Part shown: positions 41,966 through 52,238 of the stretch, in pieces
Layout: every line of letters starts with the position of its first letter
Numbering within the stretch: position 1 is the first letter of the stretch
NCBI RefSeq assembly: GCF_002933335.1
Contig: NZ_PDKS01000004.1
Location: 21,711-85,710 of the forward strand
Reading direction: 5' to 3'
DNA: 64,000 bases
From: Candidatus Pantoea edessiphila
GTDB taxonomy: Bacteria; Pseudomonadota; Gammaproteobacteria; Enterobacterales; Enterobacteriaceae
Program-made: the position numbers and the translations under genes
Notes under the pieces: generated by a model
What the model saw: the letters and a program-made list of their open reading frames with translations, nothing else
What the model was told of the DNA's origin: nothing
Database searches by the model: none

Positions 41966-44527
41966 TTAGCTTTGTATTGACTTTAAAATATATATTAAAT
42001 CAATAGCTTCGCGTGGTGTTAGATTATCCGGATCTATTTTTTTGATAATATTCTTTATAAGAGATATGTTTTGTTCTATTGGTGGTGCTAGCACAAAATC
42101 ATTTGTAGCTGAGTTAGAGCGAAAATGACGATTTTCTATCTCTAACTCATTTAATTTTTTTTTTGCTAAATTAATAACTTCTTTGGGAACGCCAGCTAGT
42201 AAAGCGACAGAAAAACCATGACTTTTATTCATACTTCCAATTTTAACAGTATGCATAAATGCTATGTTGTCTTCTTGTTCTATTGCATCAAAATATACGT
42301 TTGTTATACCTTTATATTTCTCTTTAAGGAAAGTTAATTCAAAATAATGTGTAGCAAATAATGAAAGGGATTTAATTTTATTAGTAAGATAATAAGCACA
42401 AGACCATGCCAAGGCAAGACCATCATATGTTGAAGTACCTCTACCAATTTCATCCATAAGAACTAAACTATTTCTAGTAGAGTTATGTAATATATTTGCT
42501 GTTTCGGTCATTTCAACCATAAAGGTTGACCTACCAGATGCCAAATCATCAGCCGCTCCTATTCGAGTAAAAATACGATCGAAATTACCTATTAATGCTT
42601 CTTTTGCCGGCACAAAACTTCCAATCCATGCCATTAAAACTATCAAAGCAGTTTGACGCATATAAGTACTTTTACCACCCATATTGGGACCTGTAATAAT
42701 TAACATTCTATTTTCTATTGATAAAGATAATGAATTGGGGATAAATGGTTCTATTGATGCATTTTCTACTACTGGGTGACGACCATCTATAATATTTATT
42801 AACGGTTTGTTTTGTAATATAGGTCTACAATAATTAAGATTATAAGCACGTTCTGCCAAGTTACTTAGTACATCTAGTTCAGCTAAAGCTTGAGAACTAA
42901 GTTGTAATGATCTAATATAGGGTATTAAGTGATCAAATATTGACTCATATAATTTTTTTTCTAATGATAAAGCTTTTTCTTTAGAAATTGTTATTTTGTT
43001 TTCATGCTGTTTTAATTCAGGAACAATATAACGATTGACATTTTTTAATGTTTGAACAAGTATATATCGATCAGGAATTTTGTTGATATGGTTTTTGCTT
43101 ATTTGAATATAGTATCCGTATATTCCAGTAAAACCTATCTTTAATGTATCTAGTAATAAATTTTTACGTTCCTTTATTTCAAATTCGTTTAAGTAATCTT
43201 TTGCACCTTTTGCCAAATTACGCCATTTATCCAGTTCCTCATTATAACCTGAAGCAATAACTCCTCCTTCTCTAATGAGCATAGGAGGAAATTCAATTAT
43301 TGCTTTTTCCAATAAAGCACATAATTCTTGAAATTCATCTATTTGTTTAAATATTTCTTTTAATTTTTTTGTTTTAAATTTAGATACAATCTTGTTAAGA
43401 TTAGGTAATTGTTGTAAAGCTTGACGCAACCTGACTAGATCTCGCGGTCGAGCAGTGCGAAGTGCTACCCTTGCCAAAATACGTTCTAAATCTCCTACTT
43501 TGTGTAAAATAGGCTGTATTTCTTCATAGAAATCTTGTAGTTCTAAAATTGATTCCTGACGTTGATTTATAATATTTATATCACGAATTGGTAATTGCAA
43601 CCATCTTTTCAACATTCTATTTCCCATAGAAGTTACGGTTGAATTTAATACTTCATTTAATGTATTTTGTGTCCCACCTTCTAAATTGTTTATTATTTCC
43701 AATTTGCGACATGTATTATGATCAATGATAATATTGTCCTGGGAGTGTTGTATTATTATGGATTTGATATGAGGCAATAAATCTGTACATTGTGTATTTT
43801 TTACATATTGTAATAAACATCCAGCTGCTCTTAAAGCTAAACAAGTCTTTTCTATTCCAAATCCTTTTAGCTCTTTAGTACCAAACTGCAAATTCAGTTG
43901 TTGATATGCAGTATCAATTTCAAATTCCCATTGAGGACGTCTTCTTAAGCCACGTTGATTTTTAATCAAAGAAAAATTTTGAAAATTTTCGGGATAGAGT
44001 AGTTCTGAAGGATTAGTATTATATAATTCTATAGCCATTAATTCTAAATTGATTAGTTCTTTAAGAAGAAAACGACCAGAAGTCATATCTAGAGTAGCAT
44101 AACCATAATTACATTTATTATGAAAAATAGCAGCTATGATATTATCATGTTTTTCTTGCAGCATAACTTCATCACTAATAGTACCAGGTGTAATAATGCG
44201 AACAACTTTGCGATTTACTAGTCCTTTGTTTTGTAAGGAAGATTGATTATCTATTTGTTCACAAATTGCTACAGATTCTCCTAGTTGTACTAATTTAGCT
44301 AAATAATTATCTACATTATAATAAGGTACACCTGCCATAGGTACTGGTTCACCTTCTGATTTGCCTCTTTTAGTTAAAGATATATTTAATAATTGAGATG
44401 CTTTTTTAGCATCATCATAAAATAGTTCATAAAAATCTCCCATTCGATAAAATAATAAAATATTTGGATATTTAGCTTTAATTTTTAAATATTGTTGCAT
44501 CATAGGTGTATGTAAGCAGGAATTCAT
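41966..44527 (-). CDS. mutS: DNA mismatch repair protein MutS
   Basis: MutS recognises base mismatches and starts repair with MutL. The mismatch-binding Phe-x-Glu motif appears in [17 protein letters not shown] near the N-terminus. The ABC ATPase has Walker [20 protein letters not shown], Walker [22 protein letters not shown] and the following ATHYFELT. Length is 853 residues, equal to E. coli, so no truncation. Together with MutH in this window, the methyl-directed pathway appears kept. It converges with rpoS (39 bases between stops) and diverges from pncC. Confidence 0.97.
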   Translation of the reverse strand: MNSCLHTPMMQQYLKIKAKYPNILLFYRMGDFYELFYDDAKKASQLLNISLTKRGKSEGEPVPMAGVPYYNVDNYLAKLVQLGESVAICEQIDNQSSLQNKGLVNRKVVRIITPGTISDEVMLQEKHDNIIAAIFHNKCNYGYATLDMTSGRFLLKELINLELMAIELYNTNPSELLYPENFQNFSLIKNQRGLRRRPQWEFEIDTAYQQLNLQFGTKELKGFGIEKTCLALRAAGCLLQYVKNTQCTDLLPHIKSIIIQHSQDNIIIDHNTCRKLEIINNLEGGTQNTLNEVLNSTVTSMGNRMLKRWLQLPIRDINIINQRQESILELQDFYEEIQPILHKVGDLERILARVALRTARPRDLVRLRQALQQLPNLNKIVSKFKTKKLKEIFKQIDEFQELCALLEKAIIEFPPMLIREGGVIASGYNEELDKWRNLAKGAKDYLNEFEIKERKNLLLDTLKIGFTGIYGYYIQISKNHINKIPDRYILVQTLKNVNRYIVPELKQHENKITISKEKALSLEKKLYESIFDHLIPYIRSLQLSSQALAELDVLSNLAERAYNLNYCRPILQNKPLINIIDGRHPVVENASIEPFIPNSLSLSIENRMLIITGPNMGGKSTYMRQTALIVLMAWIGSFVPAKEALIGNFDRIFTRIGAADDLASGRSTFMVEMTETANILHNSTRNSLVLMDEIGRGTSTYDGLALAWSCAYYLTNKIKSLSLFATHYFELTFLKEKYKGITNVYFDAIEQEDNIAFMHTVKIGSMNKSHGFSVALLAGVPKEVINLAKKKLNELEIENRHFRSNSATNDFVLAPPIEQNISLIKNIIKKIDPDNLTPREAIDLIYILKSIQS

Positions 44528-44646
44528 GTTTTTCTCTTTTGATGAAATTATAATGTTGCACTATTAATTTTTGTAATGCAATATTATGTTTGTTATTTAC
44601 AATTGAGATAATACATACTTTAGCTAAAACTAAAATTAAAATTATT

Positions 44647-44693
44647 AGATTTATAAAATTTATTTAAAAATCTTAAATAAATTTTATAAATCT
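44647..44693. repeat. 21-bp perfect inverted repeat in mutS/pncC gap
   Basis: The arms 44647-44667 and 44673-44693 are perfectly complementary around a 5-base loop AAATC. It lies between the divergent starts of mutS and pncC, so it cannot terminate either. It is followed on the plus strand by TTTATCTTAT. It could be an operator-like or structural element, or a mutational product. Confidence 0.85.
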
Positions 44694-44752
44694 TTTATCT
44701 TATTATAAGATTATATATAATTATCATTATTAATTTATAATAAGAATTCATT

Positions 44753-45256
44753 ATGTTTCTTCCTAATCTACAACTAATTAGCAAACAAATAGGTAACAAA
44801 TTAAAAAAGCAGAAAGCAACTATTTCATGTGCTGAATCTTGTACAGGTGGTTGGATTTCTAAAGTCCTTACTGATTCAAATGGTAGTTCTAATTGGTTTG
44901 AATTTGGTTTTATAACTTATAGTAATCAGGCTAAAGAAAAATTGTTAGGTATAAATAGCTCGTTATTAAAAAAATTTGGAGCAGTAAGCAAAATAATTGT
45001 ACATGAAATGGCTTTAGCAGCAAAACATAAATCAGGTTCTTCTTATTCTATTGCAGTTAGTGGTATAGCTGGTCCAGATGGTGGTAGTATTAATAAACCA
45101 GTTGGTACAGTATGGTTCGGTTTCGCTACAACAGATAATAAAATATTCACTTTGAATCAACAATTCAAGGGCAATCGCGACAGAATACGTCATCAATCTG
45201 TATACTTTGCTTTACAAATATTCTATAAAAATTTTTTAACAAACCAATTAGATTAA
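44753..45256 (+). CDS. pncC: Nicotinamide-nucleotide amidohydrolase PncC
   Basis: PncC (formerly YgaD/CinA C-terminal domain) deamidates NMN to nicotinate mononucleotide, recycling the NMN released by DNA ligase. Diagnostic blocks: SCAESCTGGWISK, GSSNWFEFGFITYSNQAK, GAVS, VSGIAGPDGGSINKPVGTVWFG. Length is 167 against 165. It is just upstream of recA (52 bases), the same order as E. coli, and no strong terminator separates them. Confidence 0.93.
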   Translation: MFLPNLQLISKQIGNKLKKQKATISCAESCTGGWISKVLTDSNGSSNWFEFGFITYSNQAKEKLLGINSSLLKKFGAVSKIIVHEMALAAKHKSGSSYSIAVSGIAGPDGGSINKPVGTVWFGFATTDNKIFTLNQQFKGNRDRIRHQSVYFALQIFYKNFLTNQLD

Positions 45257-45308
45257 AAAAATAGTAAAAAATATACAAAATATTTAGCAATTAGAAATAG
45301 GAGTGTAA

Positions 45309-46352
45309 ATGGCAATTGATGAAAACAAGAAAAAAGCACTAGAAATTGCAATATTTCAGATTGAAAAACAGTTCGGCAAAGGTTCTATAATGCTTTTAGG
45401 AGAGGATCGTTCAATGGATGTAGAAACTATATCAACAGGTTCTTTATCTTTAGATATTGCATTAGGTGCCGGAGGTCTTCCTTTAGGTCGTATCGTTGAA
45501 ATATATGGTCCTGAATCATCAGGAAAAACTACTTTAACACTTCAAGTCATAGCTGCTGCTCAACTTAAAGGTAAAACTTGCGCTTTTATTGATGCTGAAC
45601 ATGCTTTAGATCCAATATATGCTAAGAAGCTTGGTGTTGATATTGATAATCTATTATGTTCACAACCAGATACAGGTGAACAGGCATTAGAGATTTGTGA
45701 TGCTTTAGCAAAATCAGGTGCTATTGATGTTATAATTGTTGATTCTGTAGCTGCATTAACTCCTAAAGCCGAAATTGAAGGAGAAATTGGAGCTTCACAC
45801 ATGGGTCTTGCAGCACGAATGATGAGTCAGGCGATGCGCAAGTTAGCAGGCAATCTTAAACAGTCTAATACTTTGTTGGTATTTATCAATCAGATTCGCA
45901 TGAAAATAGGAGTTATGTTTGGTAATCCAGAAACTACTACTGGGGGCAATGCGCTAAAATTTTATGCTTCTATTCGTCTTGATATACGTCGAGTTGGGGC
46001 AATAAAAGAAGGAGATAACGTTATTGGAAGTGAAACACGTGTTAAGGTAGTTAAAAATAAAATAGCTGTTCCATTTAAACAAGCTGATTTTCAAATTATG
46101 TATGGAGAAGGTATTAATATTTTTGGAGAGCTCATAGAATTAGGTGTAAAACATGGAATAATTGATAAATCAGGATCCTGGTATAGTTATAAAGATAATA
46201 AAATTGGGCAAGGTAAATTAAATGCTAGTTCTTTCTTGAAGAAAAACACAATAATAGCTGATGAAATTGATACTAAACTGAGGGAAATGTTGTTGAATAT
46301 TAGTAATAAATCAACTACTTATGCTTTGGTTGATAATAAGATTATTATCTAG
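45309..46352 (+). CDS. recA: Recombinase RecA
   Basis: RecA forms filaments on single-stranded DNA for strand exchange. Walker [14 protein letters not shown], the MAW/Walker B area [21 protein letters not shown]-binding loop L2 [18 protein letters not shown] and [14 protein letters not shown] are conserved. Length is 347 against 353; the acidic C-terminal tail of E. coli RecA (many Glu/Asp) is replaced by a different end, [18 protein letters not shown] precedes ATG 45309. No CTG-N10-CAG LexA-like operator is visible upstream, nor before pncC. recX is absent downstream. Confidence 0.97.
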   Translation: MAIDENKKKALEIAIFQIEKQFGKGSIMLLGEDRSMDVETISTGSLSLDIALGAGGLPLGRIVEIYGPESSGKTTLTLQVIAAAQLKGKTCAFIDAEHALDPIYAKKLGVDIDNLLCSQPDTGEQALEICDALAKSGAIDVIIVDSVAALTPKAEIEGEIGASHMGLAARMMSQAMRKLAGNLKQSNTLLVFINQIRMKIGVMFGNPETTTGGNALKFYASIRLDIRRVGAIKEGDNVIGSETRVKVVKNKIAVPFKQADFQIMYGEGINIFGELIELGVKHGIIDKSGSWYSYKDNKIGQGKLNASSFLKKNTIIADEIDTKLREMLLNISNKSTTYALVDNKIII

Positions 46353-46418
46353 TAACACTATTAAAAATTGATAATGTCTTTGATATTAAAATATTTATTT
46401 TGTATGTATGTTTTATAA

Positions 46419-46452
46419 TTCATTATTATAAATAATTCAATATTATAAATAA
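46419..46452. repeat. 17-base tandem repeat, one mismatch
   Basis: TTCATTATTATAAATAA (46419-46435) is followed directly by TTCAATATTATAAATAA (46436-46452) in the recA-alaS gap. It is likely a slippage duplication. Confidence 0.85.
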
Positions 46453-46505
46453 TATGTTTTATAAAAATTGAATTCAACTTATGTATATGGAATATAGATA
46501 ATTAT

Positions 46506-49139
46506 ATGATCAAAAGTACTAATATGATTAGACAAATGTTTATTGATTTTTTTCGTTGCAAAGGACACGTAATTTTACCTAGTAGCTCTTTAGTGCCAGA
46601 TAATGATACAAGTTTATTATTTACTAATGCTGGCATGAATCAATTTAAAAATATTTTCTTATGTAGAGAAAAAACTAAACATTTGAGAGTTGCAACTTCC
46701 CAGCGTTGTATTCGTGCAGGAGGCAAGCATAACGACCTAGAGCATGTAGGTTATACTGAAAGACATAATACTTTTTTTGAAATGTTGGGTAATTTTAGTT
46801 TTGGAGATTATTTTAAAAGAGAAGCGATTTTGTTTGCTTGGGAATTATTAACTCACAAAAGTTGGTTTAATATACCTATAAATCGCTTTTTAATTACTGT
46901 TTATAAATCAGATAAAGAATCTTATAACATATGGACTCATGAAATTGGAATTCCAAAAAATCGTATTATTATAGTCGGAGATCAAAAAAATTCACCATAT
47001 GTATCAGATAATTTTTGGCAAATGGGTGATGATGGTCCGTGTGGTCCATGTACTGAAATCTTATATTATTATGGCAATAATAATTCATGTTTGCTAAACA
47101 GTAATATGAAATTAAATGATAATAATTATCTTGAATTGTGGAATATAGTTTTTTTACAATTTGATCGTCAACCTAATGGAAGTATGATCCCTCTATCAAA
47201 ACCTTTTGTTGATACTGGAATGGGTCTTGAAAGAATAGCTTCTGTTATGCAACATGTTAAATCTAATTATAAAATTGATCTTTTTAAAAATCTTATTTTA
47301 AGAATAGCAGAAATAATTGGAACTAAAGATATTAATCATAGTTCTCTAAGAGTTATTGCAGATCATATACGTTCTTGTGCATTTTTAATTGCAGATGGTA
47401 TATTGCCTTCAAACGAAAATCGCGGATATGTATTACGTCGTATTATTCGTCGTGCTATTCGTCATGGTAATATACTAGGAGCTAAAAAATTTTTTTTGCA
47501 TTTGTTAATTAAACCTCTAATTGAGATTATGGGTGAAGCGGCTGAATATTTAAGTACTCAGCAAATTAAAATAGAAAATATATTAAAATTTGAGGAAGAA
47601 CAATTTAATAAAACATTAAAGCGAGGTTTGTTACTGTTAAATTTCGAATTGTCAAATTTAAAAGAAAATAGCACTTTAAGTGGTAAGACTATGTTTCGTC
47701 TTCATGATACTTTTGGTTTCCCAGTTGATTTAATCAAAGATATATGTAAGGAACGCAACTATAATGTAGATAATATAGGTTTTGAAAAAGAGATGAAGTT
47801 ACAACAAATAAGAGCCCGTCAATCTAGCAAGTTTGAATCTAAATATAATAATGAAATGTTTTTTGATGTGCAATCCTGTTTTAAGGGCTATGATCTGCTT
47901 CATGTATCTTCTGTTATAAAATCAATTTATATTTCAGATCAATCAGTAGAAAACATTTCTACTTTAGGTGATCATGCCATAATTATTCTAGATACAACTC
48001 CTTTCTATGCTGAATCTGGTGGTCAAATTGGAGATATAGGTAGTTTGACAAAACAAGATGCTAAATTTAGCATAAAAAACACAAAAAAATATGGCAAGAC
48101 TATTTATCACGAGGGTATTTTGTTATCGGGTGAATTTTCAATTGGTGATATTTGTAATGCTACAGTCGATTTTATGCATCGTAAGCTTGTGTCTATAAAT
48201 CATTCAGCAACACATTTACTTCATGCAGCATTATGCAAAATTTTAGGTAATCACGTAGTGCAAAAGGGATCATCAATAAATGATAAATATTTCCGATTTG
48301 ATTTTTTACATTATAATCCCCTCACATTGAAAGAAATTTATAAAATCGAGGAAATCGTTAATGAAAATATTTTTTGTAATATAAATATTGAAACTAAAAT
48401 TATGAGTATTGATGAGGCTAAACTGCAAGGTGCAAAAATGCTATTTAAGGAGAAGTATAATCATGATGTACGTGTTATACAGATGGGTACCATTTCAACC
48501 GAACTATGTGGTGGGACACATGTGCTAAATACAAGTGAAATAGGATTGTTCTGTATTAAATCTGAATGTGGAGTTTCTTCAGGAATTCGTCGTTTAGAGG
48601 TTAATACTAGCAAAACCGCTTTTAACAAAATGAACGACAATAAAAAACAATTGAATATTTTATCTGATTTAATGAAAACTAATATTAATCATTTGAATGG
48701 AAAAATTTGTGATTTAATTAACCATACAAATTCTCTTGAAAGAGAAATACAAAATCTTCGCAATAATCAAGTTAACCATGAAATCAAATTATTAATTAAT
48801 AATGTCATTGATATCAAAGGATCTATCCTTCTAGTAAGCAAAATAAACAACTTCACCGAATCGATGCTAAATAATACAGTAATTAAATTAAAAAATCAAT
48901 TAAGTTCTTCTATTATAGTATTAGCAACAATCACAGACGATAAAATTTTACTTATAGCAAGTGTAACCAAAGATTTAACAAATAAAATTCAAGCAAATCA
49001 TTTAATTGATTATTTAGCAAAACAAATCGGAGGAAAGGGAGGTGGTAAAGTGGATTTAGCCAGAGCTGGTGGCAATAAAAAGCAAGAACTAGATAGAATG
49101 TTACTAAGTGTTAAACCGTGGGTATCTAGCAAATTATAA
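46506..49139 (+). CDS. alaS: Alanyl-tRNA synthetase
   Basis: AlaS charges tRNA-Ala. The class II catalytic core shows FTNAGMNQFKNIFL, TSQRCIRAGGKHNDLEHVG, ERHNTFFEMLGNFSFGDYFK and DTGMGLERIASVMQ. The editing domain has the metal-binding HSATHLLHAAL and ELCGGTHV, and the C-terminal C-Ala domain is complete (GGKGGGKVDLARAGG near the end). The 877 residues match E. coli (876), so neither editing nor C-Ala has been lost. csrA follows 271 bases later, as in E. coli. Confidence 0.97.
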   Translation: MIKSTNMIRQMFIDFFRCKGHVILPSSSLVPDNDTSLLFTNAGMNQFKNIFLCREKTKHLRVATSQRCIRAGGKHNDLEHVGYTERHNTFFEMLGNFSFGDYFKREAILFAWELLTHKSWFNIPINRFLITVYKSDKESYNIWTHEIGIPKNRIIIVGDQKNSPYVSDNFWQMGDDGPCGPCTEILYYYGNNNSCLLNSNMKLNDNNYLELWNIVFLQFDRQPNGSMIPLSKPFVDTGMGLERIASVMQHVKSNYKIDLFKNLILRIAEIIGTKDINHSSLRVIADHIRSCAFLIADGILPSNENRGYVLRRIIRRAIRHGNILGAKKFFLHLLIKPLIEIMGEAAEYLSTQQIKIENILKFEEEQFNKTLKRGLLLLNFELSNLKENSTLSGKTMFRLHDTFGFPVDLIKDICKERNYNVDNIGFEKEMKLQQIRARQSSKFESKYNNEMFFDVQSCFKGYDLLHVSSVIKSIYISDQSVENISTLGDHAIIILDTTPFYAESGGQIGDIGSLTKQDAKFSIKNTKKYGKTIYHEGILLSGEFSIGDICNATVDFMHRKLVSINHSATHLLHAALCKILGNHVVQKGSSINDKYFRFDFLHYNPLTLKEIYKIEEIVNENIFCNINIETKIMSIDEAKLQGAKMLFKEKYNHDVRVIQMGTISTELCGGTHVLNTSEIGLFCIKSECGVSSGIRRLEVNTSKTAFNKMNDNKKQLNILSDLMKTNINHLNGKICDLINHTNSLEREIQNLRNNQVNHEIKLLINNVIDIKGSILLVSKINNFTESMLNNTVIKLKNQLSSSIIVLATITDDKILLIASVTKDLTNKIQANHLIDYLAKQIGGKGGGKVDLARAGGNKKQELDRMLLSVKPWVSSKL

Positions 49140-49410
49140 TTATCAATAATATAGAAAAGAACACTTAAAAAATATTCTGGTGCTATTTTTTATATTAGTA
49201 TTAATATTTATAAAGCTAAATTAAAATAGTATACTTCAGATAAAATAATATACAATATAGTACATTAGCCATATTTATATTCATAATATTTATGAATCAT
49301 TCTTAGATTAACGCTTAGCATTATAAATAATTAGTTATAAATACAATGGATCATCCATAATAAGCTTATAAGCTTAAGCTCGACTCTTTTTATTTTTTAA
49401 GGAGTACATA

Positions 49411-49593
49411 ATGCTTATTCTAACTCGTCGAGTTGGTGAAACCCTAGTCATTGGTAACGAAGTAATTGTAACAGTATTAGGAGTCAAAGGTAATCAGGTT
49501 CGTATTGGTGTAAAAGCACCCAAAGAAATATCTGTACATCGTGAAGAAATTTATCAACGTATTAGAACCGAAACAAAGCAAACAATCATTTAA
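49411..49593 (+). CDS. csrA: Carbon storage regulator CsrA
   Basis: CsrA is a small dimeric RNA-binding protein that represses or stabilises mRNAs by binding GGA motifs near ribosome sites. The 60 residues are near-identical to E. coli (61): [49 protein letters not shown], with the RNA-contacting Leu4 region and Arg44 kept. A strong AAGGAG precedes ATG. It lies in the alaS-csrA-tRNA-Ser-tRNA-Arg order of E. coli. The antagonist sRNAs are not in the window. Confidence 0.97.
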   Translation: MLILTRRVGETLVIGNEVIVTVLGVKGNQVRIGVKAPKEISVHREEIYQRIRTETKQTII

Positions 49594-49604
49594 TAAAAAT
49601 CTAA

Positions 49605-49632
49605 TGCCTCGCTAAAAAAATAACGCGAGGCA
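49605..49632 (+). terminator. Stem-loop downstream of csrA
   Basis: GCCTCGC (49606-49612) pairs with GCGAGGC (49625-49631), with a flanking T-A pair and a loop of 12 A/T-rich bases. It is 12 bases after the csrA stop and is the most G+C-rich element of the neighbourhood. There is only a weak T run after it, so it may be a transcript-end stabiliser instead of a strong rho-independent terminator. Confidence 0.65.
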
Positions 49633-49780
49633 AACACTTTGCATTTAAATAATTTTTTTATTTCTTAATTATATTTGTTTCATTAATTTTATATTATTGC
49701 TACAATTAACGTTAAAAATTATTTGACTTATTTAAAGATAAAAGTAATATAAATAAAAATCTAATTAATAAAAATTTTTA

Positions 49781-49870
49781 GGTGAGGTGGCCGAGAGGCT
49801 TAAGGCGCTCCCCTGCTAAGGGAGTATGTAGTATAAAAGCTACTCGAGGGTTCGAATCCCTCCCTCACCG
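49781..49870 (+). tRNA. tRNA-Ser (GCT)
   Basis: A 90-nt class II tRNA beginning GGTGAGGTGGCCGAGAGGC with anticodon loop CTGCTAA, a long variable arm (about TATGTAGTATAAAAGCTAC), and T arm GGGTTCGAATCCC. The acceptor closes with CTCACC and discriminator G. CCA is not encoded (GTCA follows), so it must be added. The location matches E. coli serV. Confidence 0.96.
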
Positions 49871-49892
49871 TCAGTTTTACTATTAATTTAAT

Positions 49893-49966
49893 GCATCCGT
49901 AGCTCAGTTGGATAGAGTACTCGGCTACGAACCGAGCGGTCGGAGGTTCGAATCCTCTCGGATGCG
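49893..49966 (+). tRNA. tRNA-Arg (ACG)
   Basis: A 74-nt tRNA starting GCATCCGTAGCTCAGTTGGA, anticodon loop CTACGAA (ACG, probably A34 deaminated to inosine by TadA), T arm GGAGGTTCGAATCCTC. The E. coli locus here has four copies (argQZYV); only one remains. The discriminator base appears to be G instead of A, and CCA is not encoded. It is 22 bases downstream of tRNA-Ser, so likely co-transcribed. Confidence 0.95.
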
Positions 49967-50262
49967 ATAACCTAATTAGCTATTTACAGTTTTTTCAGAT
50001 TATCTAATAAATAAATTGTTCCATTTGATAATTTAAAATTTCATAAATTATATGTTGAAGCTTATTATTATATAATAAGTTTAATCAAACAATTAATTAA
50101 ATTAAAAATTAATATAAACTCAAATTATACTGTTTTTTACCTATATATTTATATCCAAATTTAACAAACGAGCAATAGTTGTTAATCGTATCAAAATTAA
50201 TATTGAATTATTAATTTTAATATCAGTATATAAAATAATTTCTTGTTAACCTGGAGATTAAT

Positions 50263-51825
50263 GTGATTCCTGATATATCTAATACATTAACTTGGTTGGA
50301 AAACAATGCATTTAATTTAAAGAATATCAATCGCGGTATTGAAAGAGAAACATTACGAGTTGAACCAAATGGCAATATTGCAATTAGTAAACATCCTAAA
50401 GATTTAGGATCAGCTCTTAAAAATGAATGGATTACAACAGATTTTGCCGAATCTCTATTAGAATTTATTACCCCAGTTGATAACAGAATAGAATATATGT
50501 TATCTTTTCTAAGAGACATTCACCGTTACGTTTGTCGAGTATTAGATAAAGAACTTCTATGGCCATTAAGCATGCCTTGTAGAATTGAAGATATGAATAG
50601 AATTAAATTGGCTAATTATGGTAAATCTAATATTGGATTGATGAAAACTTTATATCGCAAAGGTTTAAAAACCCGTTATGGAGCTATAATGCAGACTATT
50701 TCGGGTGTTCATTACAATTTTTCTTTGCCAGTCTCATTTTGGAAAGAATGGGCAAATTTGCAAAATCTACAAAATTGCAAAGAAACTATTTCTCTAGGGT
50801 ATTTATCTTTGATTCGTAATTACTATCGTTTTGGTTGGATAATACCTTATCTCTTCGGTGCATCACCAGCAATATGTTCTAGTTTTTTAGAACATAATAA
50901 CAATATCAAATTATCCTTTAAAATAAACAATAAAAGGACACTTTGGCTCCCTTATGCAACTTCATTACGTTTAAGCGATCTAGGATATAATAATAAATCA
51001 CAAAATATATTAAAAATGACTTTTAATTCACTAGAAGAATATGTCAATAAGTTGAAAATTGCCTTGAAAACACCTTGGAAACAATTCGTAGAAAAAGGTA
51101 TAAAAGACAAAAATGGTAATAGAATACAACTTAATACTAATATTCTCCAAATTGAAAATGAATTTTACTCACCAATACGTCCTAAATGTATTGCTCGTTC
51201 AGGTGAGTCATATTTAGATGCACTTATGAATAATGGAATTGAATATATCGAAGTGAGATCCTTAGATATAAATCCATTTTCAGCTATAGGTGTTAATAAA
51301 ACACAAGTTTGTTTTCTTGATCTGTTTTTAATTTGGTGTATGATCTCTGATATTTCTAAAATAAGTTTTGAAGAGCTTTACTACATTACTGAAAACTGGA
51401 GAGTAGTAACATTAGAAGGACGGAAACCCAATCAAAAAATCAATATTAGATCACACAATAAAAAATATTTTCTAGCAGATATAGGAAAAGAAATTTTTCA
51501 TAACCTACATAGGTTAGCAGAAATTTTAGATAAATATGAAAAATATAAAAAATATCAGAAAATTTGTGATGAGCTTTTCCTATACTTTGATAATCCTGAA
51601 TTAACGTATTCAGCAAGAATTCTTAATATTATAAAACAACAGGGTATCATAGAAACTGGAATTTCTTTGTCAAGGAAATATCGTGATATTCTCTGTGCAG
51701 AATCACTTCAAGTAATAAAAGAAACAGATCTTAAAATTAAAGCAGAAAAATCTATTTTAGAACAACAGAATATTGAAAATAGTGATTTTATAAGTTTTGA
51801 AAGTTATCTTGATAATTTAGTTTAA
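50263..51825 (+). CDS. gshA: Glutamate-cysteine ligase (proteobacterial type)
   Basis: GshA joins glutamate and cysteine, the first and limiting step of glutathione synthesis, linking it to the cys genes here. Conserved blocks: NRGIERETLRVEPNG, WITTDFAESLLEFITPV, PLSMPC, MQTISGVHYNFSLP, YRFGWIIPYLFGASPAICSSF, LPYATSLRLSDLGY, IRPKC, GIEYIEVRSLDINPF, and SARIL near the C-terminus. Length is 520 against 518. GTG 50263 follows CTGGAG and gives MIPDISNTLTWLE, aligned to E. coli MIPDVSQALAWLE (E. coli starts with TTG). gshB is not in the window; luxS downstream in E. coli is gone. Confidence 0.95.
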   Translation: MIPDISNTLTWLENNAFNLKNINRGIERETLRVEPNGNIAISKHPKDLGSALKNEWITTDFAESLLEFITPVDNRIEYMLSFLRDIHRYVCRVLDKELLWPLSMPCRIEDMNRIKLANYGKSNIGLMKTLYRKGLKTRYGAIMQTISGVHYNFSLPVSFWKEWANLQNLQNCKETISLGYLSLIRNYYRFGWIIPYLFGASPAICSSFLEHNNNIKLSFKINNKRTLWLPYATSLRLSDLGYNNKSQNILKMTFNSLEEYVNKLKIALKTPWKQFVEKGIKDKNGNRIQLNTNILQIENEFYSPIRPKCIARSGESYLDALMNNGIEYIEVRSLDINPFSAIGVNKTQVCFLDLFLIWCMISDISKISFEELYYITENWRVVTLEGRKPNQKINIRSHNKKYFLADIGKEIFHNLHRLAEILDKYEKYKKYQKICDELFLYFDNPELTYSARILNIIKQQGIIETGISLSRKYRDILCAESLQVIKETDLKIKAEKSILEQQNIENSDFISFESYLDNLV

Positions 51826-52238
51826 CAAGGATTTTAACTAAATATTTTGGAAAAATATTAAAGGGTATTAATCAATATTATATTTTAATTTGATAACTTA
51901 AAATAATAAAACAAGCTTTAAAATTGCATAAAAGGTATACTAATTATTTATAACAATATAGCTATTATAATTATTTAGGAATAATAATTATAATTTTTAA
52001 CATTCATTTAACCAAACAAAACAATGTATTATTAATAATATGCATATATTAATTATTTTTTTATAAATATTTATTTGTTATAATCGCATGTTTTTTAATC
52101 TGTATGATTTTTAATCTCATCTCTAAAAAGTCTATTTGATATAATAAAATTATGTTTTAGTTAATGAGAATTATATAGACATTATGTTATAATTAGCTAA
52201 ATAAAAATCAAGGAAAATTAAATTTAAGTGAGGTGCAA
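51826..52238 (+). other. Intergenic region gshA-ffh
   Basis: This gap of 413 bases has no recognisable gene. A TATAAT box at 52188-52193 lies 46 bases before ffh and may be its -10 element; no convincing -35 was seen. Confidence 0.4.
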
